Assembly (NCBI GenBank): GCA_950022295.1
Contig: OX465598.1
Location: 177,772,001 to 177,836,000 of the forward strand
Length of the DNA: 64,000 nt
Direction: 5' to 3'
Source: Bromus sterilis
Taxonomy: Eukaryota > Streptophyta > Magnoliopsida > Poales > Poaceae
Position numbers and translations under genes: made by a program. Of this stretch, positions 46,901 to 58,861 are shown in pieces (position 1 is the first letter of the stretch; each line of letters opens with the position of its first letter). The notes under the pieces were generated by a model. It searched no databases and was not told the DNA's origin. It saw only the letters and a program-made list of their open reading frames with translations.

Positions 46901-47128
46901 ACACTGATTTTTCCTATATTTTTCCCGGAATTTTTCTGGTACTTTTAATAAGGGGGAAACCTAAAATAGAAAAACAGCAGAAAATAGGAACTGGCACTGG
47001 GGTGCACTGAGTTAATAGGTTAGTCCAAATATGATCAAAAGTGTATGGAAGTTCATCAATATCATAGCAATATCACACAAAAGAGGCATGGAGCAAGCAG
47101 AAATTATAGTTACGTTTTGGACGTATCA

Positions 47129-47145
47129 ACATCCCCAAGCTTAAT
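47129..47145 (-). other. Polypurine tract of Athila element 3
   Basis: Minus-strand AAGCTTGGGGATGT directly precedes the LTR start TGATACGTCC. Confidence 0.7.
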
Positions 47146-48030
47146 TCCTGCTCGTCCTCGAGTAGGTAAATGATAACAAGCATAATTTCTGTGGTGACAT
47201 GCTAACAACCATATAAGAACTTTGTAAGTAAAGTAATCAATGCATGCAATTCAATTCAAGTCATAACAGGAAAGAGTCTATATCTAGTATTGAAATAAGC
47301 AACATAAGAACATAAAGGTGCAAGAGCTCTCGCTGTCCATGACTCGAATGTCTCCAAATGGTGTTTGCGTGCAAGAAAGGGGATAGGGATATACGAGAAA
47401 AAGTATTTTTATTGTTGAGAACTCAATCTACTAAAGTATCACACTTGGTCTTCTTTGGAATCTTATCTTGACTCATCCCCAGACCACTAGCCAGGTACAA
47501 GTCAAAATGATCCACTCCTTTTTGACATTTTGAGCACTCATGCAATGGATTAGTGTAAGCAAGAAATTTGACACTTAGGATGGCAAAGAGAGAATATGGT
47601 GGAGGAGGAAGACAAAAAAGGTGTGAGAGGCTCACATCAATGAGGACAATCATAGGCGAGAGAAAGCCAAATGATAGATATGATGTGAGGAGTAGGGATT
47701 GCCATGCAACGGATGCACATGTGAGCTAAAATCTCTCCAATGGAACTAGTGGGGGTGCATCCAACTTGCTTGCTCAAGAAGACCTAGAGCTCATTTGAGG
47801 AGGCTCATCATTGGAATATACAAGCCAAGTTCTATAGTGTGAAGGTCCCCACATAGTTATATGCATGAATGATAATCTCTATGGAGTACAAGATACAAGA
47901 TGGATTACGAGTGTGCATATTCTCAAAAAGGAATAGTAGTGTGCCCCCTTCTCTCTTTTTATTTCTCTTTTTTTCTATTTTTTGTATTTTTTTGGTGGTC
48001 TCAATGGCTCTTTCTATTTAACTCTCATTT

Positions 48031-48130
48031 GTCCTCTTTGGGATCTTTTAATTTGTCCACTTTGGGATATTTTAATTTGTCCACTTTGGGATCTTTTAAT
48101 TTTGTCCACTTTGGGATCTTTTCCTCACTT
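48031..48130 (+). repeat. 24-bp tandem repeat
   Basis: Four imperfect copies of TCCACTTTGGGATCTTTTAATTTG. The open frames across it (repeated CPLWDL) are a by-product of the repeat. Confidence 0.8.
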
Positions 48131-49375
48131 TAGGGGCAACACTCTATATATTACAAAAAGTATAGAAGATCTTTCACACTTTACAAAGTACTCGAATCAT
48201 AATGAAAATGTAACTATCATGATGTGTGCAAATGTATGCCTCTGCCAATGTAGCAGGATATGCAATGATACTAGCGCGTCATGTAGCAATGATTAGGGCA
48301 AGGCCCAACTAGCATGCGGCTCATCGATCAATCAAGTAGCATGTATGACATGAAAATCAAGTCATGAGAAGATGGATGTTGCATGGCAATATATCTCGGA
48401 AAGGCTATGAAAATGCCTTGATAGGTAGGTATGGTGGCTGTTTTGAGGAAGGATATAAGGAGGCTTATGATGACAGAGTGTATCGTGCCAAGGGTTTGGA
48501 TATACCGGAGAAAGTGGACGCTAACTCTCGGAGTGAGAAGAAAGCAATGCACGGCACGGGAGAGGCTAGCAAAATATGGGAAGGTGGAAGTGTCAACTTT
48601 CGAATACTCACATTAGTCCGAAGAACTCATGCAATTATTATCGGTAACTCTCAATCTAATAAGGAGGTTCACAAAGAGACAAGTACCCCGAGGAGGAGTG
48701 TATGGGGGTTTGGTTATCCTTGCGCATCCTCGACTCATGGTACGTGAGTGTACTCTAATATTCGACCCCTCAGAAGAGTAGTGATCCAACTAGTAGCTAG
48801 AGTTCTCAACTAATTTGTAGGTTTTTGAAAATAAACACGGATTGCCAAAAATACGACATCTATCACTAATAGGCTAAAGCTCTTGACACCAAAAGTCCAA
48901 ACATTACTCAAGACAACACCTCAAAACTATTGCAAGCTACTACCTCAAAAGAATAGCAACCTCAATTACCTACTTCAAGTCAAGACACAAAATTCAGTGC
49001 AACAGGCAAACTCTCTAAACAAGATAAACATGAAAACTCAAGAGAGTTTAAGAAACAAACTAAACAAAAGATCTTAAAAACATAAGCATGAAAGCTAAGA
49101 GCAAAGCATGACAGCAGCTAAGAAAAGATAAAGAACAAACACAGCAAAGATAAGCAGGAAAAAGTCCTATGTTGTGTTCTAAATTTTGGAAGTGGAGCGT
49201 GTTTCTCTCCCACACAAAGAGAAAGCTGGGCTCTAACTTGTTATGAACAGCAAGAAAAGCTAAAGAAAACTAAAAACTAAACCTAAGAGCGAGACGCTCC
49301 AAGAATAGCACATAACGCATGAAGCGATAAAAATATAGTGAAACGAGAGACGAACTGATAATTGTCGATGGAGAA

Positions 49376-49460
49376 GGGGATGCACAGGGGCATCCCCAAG
49401 CTTAGACGCTTGAGTCTCCATGAATATTTCTTGGGGATGCATGAGGGCATCCCCAAGCTT
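49376..49460. repeat. Inverted GGGGATGC/GCATCCCC hairpins
   Basis: Two hairpins 60 bp apart: GGGGATGC-acaggg-GCATCCCC, then CTTGGGGATGC-atgagg-GCATCCCCAAG. Both carry the CCCCAAGCTT also found at the polypurine tract, so the tract was probably copied into the interior. Confidence 0.55.
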
Positions 49461-50103
49461 GAACGCTTGACACTTCTTAATCTTCTTTCATCATCTTCCC
49501 TCGCACACTTGAAAACTCCCTTCATACATAACTCATCATAATCTGATTAGCGTGGTTAGTACCCATAATAAAATAATTTTTCTCTACTGTAAATAAAGAT
49601 AATCTTGAAGAGCTACTGTTTCTCAAGAGTGCCAAAAGGTTTTTGCAAAGAAAAAGCAAGCTTAAGGTTTGCAAAACGAAGAAAAGGCAAAACAGGACAG
49701 AATCTGTGAAAAACAGACCAGCAGGTAGAAACGAATTTTTTAGGGATACTTCTGCAACTCAAAACAAAAAACTCAGAATATACGAAAGTTTCGTAATTGT
49801 ATAGATCAAGCTATGTAAAAATCAGGACAAAAAGATGAACTTGGATTTTGCTATGATTTTTCTAGTCACGAGGACAGAATCTGTTTTCTGGACAGCATGT
49901 CACAACTTACACTCCCAAGGTCATATGAGGCTATAAAAGGCACAAAGCTTGAATAGTAAAGATACAATGATGTTGCTATAGTAGTAACAATCATCAAGAC
50001 CACTAAAAACAGAAGGAAAACAAAAAGGAAATCCTAAATTCGTTGCGGGATGCCTCCCGAAAGCGCTTCTTTAAAGCCATTAGCTAGGCTTAATGAAAAT
50101 AGA

Positions 50104-50919
50104 TCAAGTTGTATCAATTGAACCATCATCAAGATCATGAAAAAGCTCTTCAATAATAAAACCACTCTTAAGAGGCTTTTCAAATAAAGGCCTAATAAAG
50201 ATACTTCTAGGAGTAAAAGCAAAAGGCGGAAAATCAATTGGAGTCTCATTTATCTTAAAGAGAGGTATCTCTTCCAAAGTCTTCACAGTTTCAACTCCTT
50301 TGGCAATGGATAGATTATTTTTGGAACGAGGAGCCTTTGGAACGTAAACGGACCTAGGTTCCTTCTTTGCCGGAGTTTCCACCTTTTTGGTTTTGATTGA
50401 GGAGAAATTAGTTCCTAGAGTATCAATGATTTCCTCAATCTTATCAATCCCAGAAGGGTCCAGGTCATGGGATTCGATGGTCTCCAAGGTTTTGAAAATT
50501 TTATGCATGGAGCTATCTAGTCTATTCAAATTCCCTTGAACCTTACGATCCAACTCACTTATCTTATTGATACTTGGCATCTCTAGCTCCATCTTTTCAA
50601 GTTTTTTCATAATATGAGCTAGGGTAATGTTCTCTTGAAAACTATCAACAGGGAGATTTCCAACAAGATTTTCCATAACACTAAGAGCTTCCCAAACTGG
50701 GGCTTCTATGAAATTCCCATTGATAGCAGTATCTAGAATAAACCTATTCCAAGAAGTAATTCCAACGTAAAAAATTCTAAGCAAGATAGTAGTGGTTTGC
50801 TTCTTGGTGGCTCTTTTTTGAGAATCATTAATCCTATACCAGGCATCTTTCAGACTTTCACCACCTCTTTGTTTAAAGGTAAGCACTTCTGACTCACCAA
50901 AGGAAAAAGGACCAAACAT
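50104..50919 (-). CDS. gag: gag-like protein of Athila element 3
   Basis: An uninterrupted 271-codon frame. The N-terminus (FSFGESEVLTFKQRGGESLKDAWYRI, then RATKKQTTTILLRIFYVGI and WNRFILDTA) matches the gag core of grass Athila elements. The rest is Lys/Glu/Ile-rich, with a probable coiled coil around residues 105-165, and no zinc knuckle. It starts about 140 bp from the primer site. It is one of the few unbroken retroelement frames here, but shorter than a full Athila gag. Confidence 0.75.
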   Translation of the reverse strand: MFGPFSFGESEVLTFKQRGGESLKDAWYRINDSQKRATKKQTTTILLRIFYVGITSWNRFILDTAINGNFIEAPVWEALSVMENLVGNLPVDSFQENITLAHIMKKLEKMELEMPSINKISELDRKVQGNLNRLDSSMHKIFKTLETIESHDLDPSGIDKIEEIIDTLGTNFSSIKTKKVETPAKKEPRSVYVPKAPRSKNNLSIAKGVETVKTLEEIPLFKINETPIDFPPFAFTPRSIFIRPLFEKPLKSGFIIEELFHDLDDGSIDTT

Positions 50920-51057
50920 AATGATAACTACTAGTAATGTAACTATTTTTTTGATTTTTGATAAAAGACACTAAAGCAAAAACTGCAAGGTAAACTAACA
51001 AGACTAAAAAGCAAAGATAAAAGATAGTGTGCAACTCCCCTATCTTGAAGAGTGGAG

Positions 51058-51076
51058 TCCCCGGCAAAGGCGCCAG
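51058..51076 (-). other. Primer binding site of Athila element 3
   Basis: Minus-strand TGGCGCCTTTGCCGGGGAC, close to the tRNA-Asp-type site (TGGCGCCGTTGCCGGGGA) that marks Athila elements. Confidence 0.85.
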
Positions 51077-51085
51077 AAATTTGCT

Positions 51086-52759
51086 TGATACACGAGATAA
51101 CTTCTCGCCCTCGTTGGTTACCCTAAGTGGAAGGTGAGATGTAACGTCACGGCAAGTTTCCCTCGGTGAAGATACCGAGGTTTTAAGATTGTCTCCCGTA
51201 GGACTCCAAGGTCGACAAGTAGGTGGTTCGGCAAGTGAGGCGCCGTTTGAAGATAATCACTTGCTTCTCCTGGACCTGCACACACACAGATAGCTTTGCT
51301 CCCAACGAGTTCAGAGGAGTTGTCAATTCCTCCGGCCTTGTTGTTTACAAAGGATTAAACGCACAGGATAATAATGATAGATAGTGATAGCTACGAAATA
51401 GTAAATACTGAAAGTAAATTGATAGTGTAAACAGTGGTGGATATATGGACCGGGGTCCCATGATGTTCACTAGTGATGTCTCTATCCCAAAAGACGATAA
51501 AATAGCCATGCGAGGTAAACAAATTACATCTGGGAAATTGATAGGATTATGTGCGCAAACCAATGCAAATTATGCAAAACAGAAAGGAAGAGGCTCAAAA
51601 GCACGGGCAGTACGCCAAGACAAGTAGACCGAAATCCATATGCATCTACCCACTAATCATCCACCTTGAGATATCTATCCAGAACATCTCGCTGGTATTA
51701 AGTTGTGAATCCCACCCAAAGTGTAAACTCAAAGCAACGGACAACTGCATTAAAGAACTTTGCGTAAAGAAAACAATCCTTGCACCCGCAGGTACAAGCA
51801 ACGTTGTTTTCCTCCTTGTGGCAACAGCACATCCCCTAGACTCATGTTTCTGTCACTCAAGCTAGTCATCGGGGGGCATGAACCCACAATCATGCATAAC
51901 GCTCCCTCTTGGAGTCACTACCTACTTCTTGGCCAAAGCAATAAACAGCAACGGAGAACATGCAAGAGTTACTCAAGAACATAAATATAAAAGAATAGAA
52001 TCAAATATATAACTCAATCACAATCTGAACATAATCTCATAATCCATCGGATCCCAGCAAACTCAGCATAGCAATAGCAAAAAGATTACATATGTGCCTC
52101 GATCATGTAGGGCAGCTCACGAGGTCTAATCCATGAAGAACAAAGAGGGGAGGAGAACATCACATAGCTACTGATCATAGACCCATGGTCCAAGGTGGAC
52201 TACTCACGGTTCATCCGGGAAGCATCCATGGTGGTGGAGAAGATCCCGGAGGTGAGACCTCCCTCCGGCAGGGTGCCGGGAAGAGGTCTTCTGGTGCTCC
52301 TGATCTTGGAAGCGCGGCGTCGGCGGAACAGAGGAGAGATCGCGAAAAAGGGTTCCGTCCCCGAGGGTTTCTCGTCACGGTAAATAAATAAGCGAAACGG
52401 GGCGGCCAGAGGTGGGCCAGGGGCTCCAGGCGCCCCCCTGGCGCGGCCAGGGGTGGGGCCGCGCCCACTGGCCGCCTGGGGCCCCCTGGCTCCCCTTTGG
52501 CCCCTCTCGGGCTTTTCTTGAAGCTTCCGGTACGCTGATTTTTCCTATATTTTTCCCGGAATTTTTCTCGTACTTTTAATAAGGGGGAAACCTGAAATAG
52601 AAAAATAGCTGAAAACTGGAACTGGCACTGGGGTGCACTGAGTTAATAGGTTAGTCCAAATATGACCAAAATTGTATGGAAGTTCATCAATATCATAGCA
52701 ATATCACACAAAAGAGGCATGGAGCAAGCAGAAATTATAGATACGTTTTGGACGTATCA
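51086..52759 (-). repeat. 5' LTR of Athila element 3, intact
   Basis: 1674 bp, TGATACACGAG...GGACGTATCA. It is the uninterrupted reference for the two solo LTRs of this family. Confidence 0.92.
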
Positions 52760-54707
52760 ACCACCCCCTGCGTTGAAGACACCATGTACGACCCTCGTCA
52801 GCAAGGCAAGCAAACCCCCATTGATCATGCCAATAAAATCCCACTTCCCTCTCAGTCTCGCGTATGCATTGTTTAGTATGTTTACCATGATACGTTTCTA
52901 CCGCATAGTTGAACCCATTCCCTTGCATGACCTATCATGTTGTCACAGTAGAAAGCAAAACCACAATCCTAGCAGATGTGGGAGTTGATTGATATCATGT
53001 GGCCCCTGCAACTGTTACTGCTTATTGCATGCTTAGAGTTACAATGAGGTTACTCTTTTGTGAGTCGGGATGGTAATGATCATGTTGATGATGGTGGAAA
53101 TGTGTTGGTGAACTTGACCTAAACAAGGTGAACGATGAGAGGTTGTGTAGGAGTACACAGTGGGTTGTCTCGTTGAACACCGCCTTAAGCCCGAGTTCTT
53201 GCATGGTGATCCAAGACAAAGATTGCAACCACACATTGGGCTCACTGACCCCTCTCAACCTAGCACCTCACCCCGTTTCGAACCCCAGAAGTCGCATTAG
53301 TTCACAAGTTCTGGTAAGGCTGTGGCACGGTCTGCGAAGTGGAAGAACGTTTATTCAGACCGGCTTGGGACCCTGCACACATTGTTTGAGGCCGTACTGG
53401 AACCTCGGCCGGACTTCCTTACGAATCCCCCTCAGATAGGCGACTCTCTGGACTAGATTGGAGCTGTGGGCGAAGTGGTGTGCTGAACATCCTCGCCGGT
53501 ACCCCTTGAATGGTGCCGAGACCTGGCGGTAACTGATGGTCATGTGTGTGTAGTAGTACACCCCTGCAGGGTTAAGAAAACTATTCGAATAGCCGCGTCC
53601 GCGGTTATGGACTACTTGGTTATCTGTGCTTGATTATTAGTTAACTTCAATGGAAACTCTAAAACTTGACAAGATAAGTCTGAGTGCTATGGTATGCTTT
53701 CTCGTGGGAAGTCGAGGAAGGATCCATAGTGATGTAATTGTTTGGGAGACTTGGATATATGGACTCTTGTACGCTTCTTACCTCATTCTGGTATTCGTAG
53801 TACATGACTAGCCAAGTCAAAGCTAGCACTTCTGCATTGAAACCCCACCTCCCTTTGCCTTGAAACTTGAGCATGAGTAGTATAGTTCCTACGTAAGTCC
53901 TTATGAGTACGACTTTATACTCACGTTTGCTTATTCTATGTTTTAGATGAATCACTGACCCCGATGGTCGCTTCTTCTTGGAGATCGACGACTGATCAAG
54001 AGTTCTGGTTCCCTCATGGAAGGCTTGTTTATAAATAAGGCTTCTCTAAGCCATTTGTTAAACTTGTCTGTACTCAGACCTAATTTGCTTCCGCTTGAAT
54101 GATGTAATGTTTGATCACAGTCTTGTGATCTCTGTGTGTACTCTATATATAAGTCAATAAAGTTGTATAATTTGTAGAGTTCATGCAATGTGTACCTGCT
54201 ATTTACACTCGACATGTATGCGGCGTGTATGGTTATAACGTGCATGTCTTAGTGTGGGGTTCGATAGCTTAGTTGTGTTCTTGCCGACGGTCTTTTATAC
54301 ACCAAGTGGCCCTTAGATGTGTGCATCTTGGGGCATGGCAATGCGATTGCGCGTGACTCTGTCACGTGGCACACTTTGTTGTATGATTGAGCCCGCCCGA
54401 GACCCCGACTAAGTGATCGGGCTGGAGTCTGTTTATATAAGTGGTGTAATTCAATCGATAATATGGTTGAGGCGACTTGTCTATGAGTGTGGGATTTCAC
54501 CACCCATAATCATTTAGACTTGTGAGCGGACGATGAGGACCCATCTCAATTGATCATCCGGCCTGGATGGGATGCCCCTCACATTCGATGCTTTCCGAGA
54601 GTGTTCTGTGCTTGGCCTTGTCTGCTTAGACAAGAGGGTACGACTCTCGGCTCTCCATATGATTGAGTTGTGACTGGAATTACATATGCATATTTCGGGT
54701 CCCGACA
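52760..54707 (+). repeat. LTR N, right segment, second copy, with true end
   Basis: Begins with the same ACCAC as 45174 and runs to the LTR end CGGGTCCCGACA at 54707. It lacks about 19 bp near 54000 that the first copy has. No primer site follows, so N is a 3' or solo LTR. TCGGG (54708-54712) would be its right TSD. Confidence 0.85.
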
Positions 54708-55708
54708 TCGGGGGACCAGAATTCCTATGCCGGCACCCTTCCTGGACGGGGAAGTGCCCCCAGATTAATCTCCATCGATGTTGCTTCCTCCCTCCATGAA
54801 GCGGGAGTAGTTCCTCCTCGGGGCTGAGGCCTTCTACAATAGCTATGTGGTTAATTCTCTCTCCCATGATGTGATCTTCATTGTGATCATAGGTTGTGTT
54901 AATCTAGGTTGATCTCATGATGTTTCCCCTTATTATATGTATTGGATTGATGTACTCACTTGATTTTATCTAGTATAATCTCCGATACCAAGGTGATAGC
55001 GGTCTATTGGACATGGATTAGAATAATATTTTCATGAGTGATTTCCTCTTTTGTGAATTGATTGAAGATTGAGAGTCTCATGGTGCTTGTCTTTGACTAT
55101 CCTTGAGATATGTTGTGGTGATTGTGGTACTCTCTTTGGATGGCTGCGGTGACATTGGGAAATCCATAGATGAGAACTACGAACTCTGAGGTGTGCTTTC
55201 GTAGCCCTACACAATTCTCATCCTCTTTTGATCCACAGAAAGAATGATCTCCGAGTTATGTCTTCCTTGCATGTTTTAGTGGAAATATCATGTGATTAGA
55301 CTATGTTAATGTTGTTGGGAGTTGCCACTAGTGACAGTATGAAGCCTAGGCCTTGTTTCCACCATCGCAATACCATTTGTGCTCACGTTTACTACTTGCT
55401 ATCTTGCCGTAATTTTTATTACAGATTAATATTACCTTGCTTACCACACCTACCACTCGTATTTTACCATCTCTTCGCCGAACTAGTGCACCTATACAAC
55501 TCCTAGTTGTATTAGGTGTGTTGGGGACACAAGAGACTTCTTGTTTCTTAATTGCAGGATTGCTTGAGAGAGACCATCTTCAACCTCTACTTCCCTGAGT
55601 TCGATAAACCTTAGGTCATCCACTTGAGGCAAATTGTAGTTGTCCTACAAACCTCTGTGCTTGGAGGCCCAACATAGTATACAAGAATAGAAGCGTGCGT
55701 AGACATCA
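54708..55708 (+). repeat. Athila-type LTR of a second family, 3' part
   Basis: Contains TTGCTTGAGAGAGACCATCTTC, AACCTTAGGTCATCCACTTGAGG and ends CGTAGACATCA, matching the end of a very common wheat Athila-type LTR. N interrupts it on the left; its 5' part should be outside the window. No primer site follows. GAAGG (55709-55713) may be its right TSD. Confidence 0.75.
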
Positions 55709-56930
55709 GAAGGGAGTCAACCCCTCTCCCCTAGCAATGTGGGACTAAACTCTCTTCCTAGGGGGGAGGTGGCCGGCCAACGGGGGGCACCCCTCTTGGG
55801 CCCAAGGCACATGGCTCCCCCTCACTCCCTTTTTCTTTTCTTTTCTTTTCCATTTTATTTCCCCTAATGGGCTTCTTTCACAAAGTAGGCCCATTGCACT
55901 TTTTAATTATAAATAAAATATATTTAATTATTAATTCATTAATTAATAAATAAAACATATTATCTCATCTCTCGGTGATCCGGAACACCTTCCGGCTCAC
56001 TCCGAACATCCTTCGGACCAACACGGAACTTTTCTGGTATGTCTTTCTCTCTTCTCCGGTAACTCAGATAGTTCCGAAACGGTCTTCGATATTCATCGAG
56101 CCCTTAAGTGTGTTACCCTACGGTCCGAGAACACTCCAGGCATGACCGAGCCGAAGGCTACGGTCAATGATCATCAGCGGGACATGGATGCCCATAATGA
56201 CGCATGTGCATTCCGGAAGTAACTGATTGAACCGTATACGTCGTATACCATTCCCTTTGTCATGTGACACTCGATTAGTCCGAGATTCGATCAATAGCAT
56301 CCAATGCTCTAGTTCAATCTCGTTACCTACAAATCTCATTCACTCGTTCTGTGATATTCATCCATGTGACCTAGGCACACGCTACGCAGCTCTATGGATT
56401 AAATCTCATCGAGCGGGCCCTGAGTATCTTTCCATTATATGGATTGACAAATCCCTCTTTTGATTCAACACTTCTCAACATATCCCATTGGATTACCCAA
56501 GATACACCTTTATGGCACCATGTTTCAGTGTGAGGGTTGATGCACTTAAAGCATCCTCTGGAGATAGCAATTATGTGTGATCTCACGGTCTAAGGAACAT
56601 GCTACTACGTTCTTTAATTACAACACTGGAATTTTGCGATTTGATCATGTTTCAATGCTTGCATTGGGTACTGTTCATCACGTCATTCATCCAATGTGGT
56701 TACCTTACCGTCAATTGACTTTAACTGTCCATGGTCGTGAAACCACAATCATCAGTTGACGATAAACTAGTCATCACGAGAGGCTCACTAGGAACTCTGG
56801 TTGTTTCTATAACACACATGTATCATTGTTTCACTAATACAGTTCTAGCACAGTATGAAAATGGTTATGATCCTATTTAGATATATTGGAATAATCATAT
56901 AGTATTTGCCTCTTGAGCATATATCCAACA
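55709..56930 (-). repeat. Copia LTR (BARE-1/Angela/WIS-like), truncated
   Basis: The minus-strand start TGTTGGATATATGCTCAAGAGG is close to the common Triticeae copia LTR start. Inside are GAACCTTGCG-type regulatory stretches and CGGAAGGTGTTCCGG-like segments near 55985. The far end is cut by the Athila-type LTR. A (TTTTC)4 microsatellite is at about 55830-55850. No coding region. Confidence 0.65.
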
Positions 56931-57290
56931 TGGACGCCCCACCCTATCGTGAACTATCGTCCAGATCATCATCACTTTATGGCCAATCTCCTCTTGATAT
57001 TCTCCACCGATGGTAGATCCACCCCGCACCAAATCTAGTCCGCCCTCATACACCCCTTGACCTACAAATGCACTAACGCATCTTCCTCGTCGCCAATTAT
57101 TTCCCGTTTGAGGCCTCGGTGTGCTCATCGTCTTCAACATCAGTGCTACTTCTGAATAAACTTATATGAAACAAAAGTTCAGTTCAGATATCATGGAGAA
57201 CTAACAAAATAAAAAACTCTTCTGAAATGCTAACATCATGTAACAGACCATGATCTCAATAGGAATGATAGACTGCTCATATCAACAAGG
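56931..57290. other. Unassigned sequence
   Basis: An 81-codon minus frame (57140-56895) overlaps the copia LTR end and shows no domain. Nothing else is recognisable. This could be older host intergenic DNA or the flank of a lost element. Confidence 0.4.
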
Positions 57291-57304
57291 TGCAGCTTCT
57301 TTTT

Positions 57305-57383
57305 CGGGAGCCCATCAATAAAGAACTACCAGGTTAAGCATGCTAGGCTCGGAGTAGTCTTGGGATGGGTGACCGACTAGGAA
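57305..57383 (+). ncRNA. 5S rRNA-derived segment
   Basis: Aligns with plant 5S rRNA nucleotides about 30-105: CCCATCA, GAACT, GGTTAAGCATGC (internal box A), GGAGTAGT and GGGATGGGTGACC (box C), TAGGAAG. There are small insertions and many changes, and the 5' third and 3' end are missing or diverged. Not a working 5S gene; more likely a 5S-derived Pol III module of a transposable element (as in Cassandra TRIMs or 5S-derived SINEs) or a pseudogene. Confidence 0.6.
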
Positions 57384-57554
57384 GATTATCCTAGGTGTGT
57401 ACGAGTGAGGAAAAAGTGTGCAGAAAAGACTAGTGTTGTAATTCGAGGATAGTTTGGATCCTAGGTACACTAGTCATGGAATCGGTAGTGAACCGGTGGG
57501 TTCATATCTTTCGATATGTTCTTTGAGTGTTCTTCCATGCTCTCCTTTATATGT

Positions 57555-58368
57555 TTTTACTTTGGCCAAGTAGTATGGCTTATAACTCCAAGAGGGAGTG
57601 TTATCCTCGATAGTGGGTTTATTCCTCCTCGTGTCTAGGAACGACTGATAGCAATGTCTAAGGCGGTGGGTGTGTTATTTCCACTAAGGGTAAAACAACG
57701 GTGTTTGTTCCTATTTATTGCTCCTATATATTGATTACATTATGTACCAATCTCATAGCATTTATTTGTTGTGTTGGTAACTTAATAACAGTGAGATACA
57801 CTGGATAGTGGTATCAAGGTGGACTCTTAGTTATAGATGTTGTTGGATAGCGGTCAATGTATGTTTGATGTAATGCCTACATGACTAGGGCCTTGAGATT
57901 TCTTATGTCATAATTAGCATTGCAGTGCATTTTATAATTCTGTCAATTTCCCAGTTGTAAGTTGTTTACCCAACAGTGTTTTACCCAACGTCTAGGCACG
58001 ACTGACAGCAATGTCTAAGGCGGTGGGTGTGTTATTTCCACTAAAGGTAAAACAAAGGTGTTTCTGGCTATTTATTACTCATAGATGTTGCTTACATTAC
58101 GTACCAATCTCATAGCATTTTTCTGTTGCATTTGTAACTTAATACCAGCAAGATACACTGGATAGTGGTCTCAAGGTGGACTCTTAGTTATAGATATTGC
58201 TGGATAGCGGTCTATATATGTTTGATGTAATGCATACACTACTTGTATACATTGAGGTCCTACTTGATTCATAACCTTGGTATATTCACTGAGGGAAAAT
58301 TGTCTCTTGCAACACCATACCTTCCTCTTGGGGTTCCCAACGGGTGTGTGTGATACGCACTACAAGCA
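57555..58368 (+). repeat. Decayed Athila-type LTR with internal duplication
   Basis: Plus-strand relative of the 1675-bp Athila LTR: GGCCAAGTAGTATGGC, CTCCAAGAGGGAGTG, CTCAAGGTGGACTC, GGATAGCGGTC. A segment of about 357 bp is present twice (repeat landmarks at 57651 and 58008). It ends near 58368 (CAAGCTATCA), followed by a degenerate primer site (GTTGTCGGGGAGC at about 58415-58427). Confidence 0.65.
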
Positions 58369-58850
58369 AGCTATCAACACTTTCTAGTCCATATGTAGCA
58401 CTTTCCAAAGATATTGTTGTCGGGGAGCAAAAAAAAATTAGAGAGTGCTTCCATTGATTATGTGTCGCATCATGATTTTGTTAGTGTTCTAGGGTTGTGT
58501 CTTTAGTACGGTCTGGCCTAGGACCAGCATAGTATCATCGTTGAACGTTTATTTAACTTTGCATCTCTAGATTGATTACTCTTGATCTTTTTTCTACCAT
58601 ATATGTCAAGCCTTCCGACAAGTCCACATACATCTACATCGTATGTTTGACACCTCCTGTCCATTGCCTCTACCCAATCTTTGAGAGTTTTGACCCGTTG
58701 GTTGTACATCACCACATGCTGCTTGGTAAGAATTGGTAAGAACAGAGAAACACTTGACGAATTTGTGATTTCCACCACACCACATCCTATTAGACTAGGA
58801 CCATATTCTTGTGTGTTTTCTGTTTTTGCTAAACATGTCAGGATCACATG
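58369..58850 (+). other. Degenerate Athila leader / unassigned sequence
   Basis: After the primer-site remnant no domain is readable. A 109-codon minus frame at 58518-58847 has no recognisable domain. Confidence 0.35.
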
Positions 58851-58861
58851 CTAACGAACTG

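Larger units (their letters stand above)
47146..50103 (-). other. Non-coding interior of Athila element 3
   Basis: About 3 kb with no domain-bearing frame where pol would be expected. It holds a 24-bp repeat at 48031-48130 and a CATCCCC hairpin pair at 49376-49460. Confidence 0.7.
46898..52759 (-). mobile_element. Athila-type element 3, gag-only, truncated 3' LTR
   Basis: Minus-strand element: 5' LTR 51086-52759, primer site, gag, a 3.9-kb interior, polypurine tract, and only 231 bp of 3' LTR (46898-47128), cut at the duplication junction. The interior has no protease, RT, RNase H or integrase, so it is a non-autonomous Athila derivative, as described for some Triticeae families such as Sabrina; family identity is not claimed. 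Confidence 0.88.

Noticed and set aside
47982..48296. Small hydrophobic protein with repeated CPLWDL
   Set aside because: It is the translation of a 24-bp tandem repeat, with no start context or conservation evidence.
57305..57383. A functional 5S rRNA gene
   Set aside because: Insertions, missing 5' third, no tandem array and no T-rich terminator directly after it.
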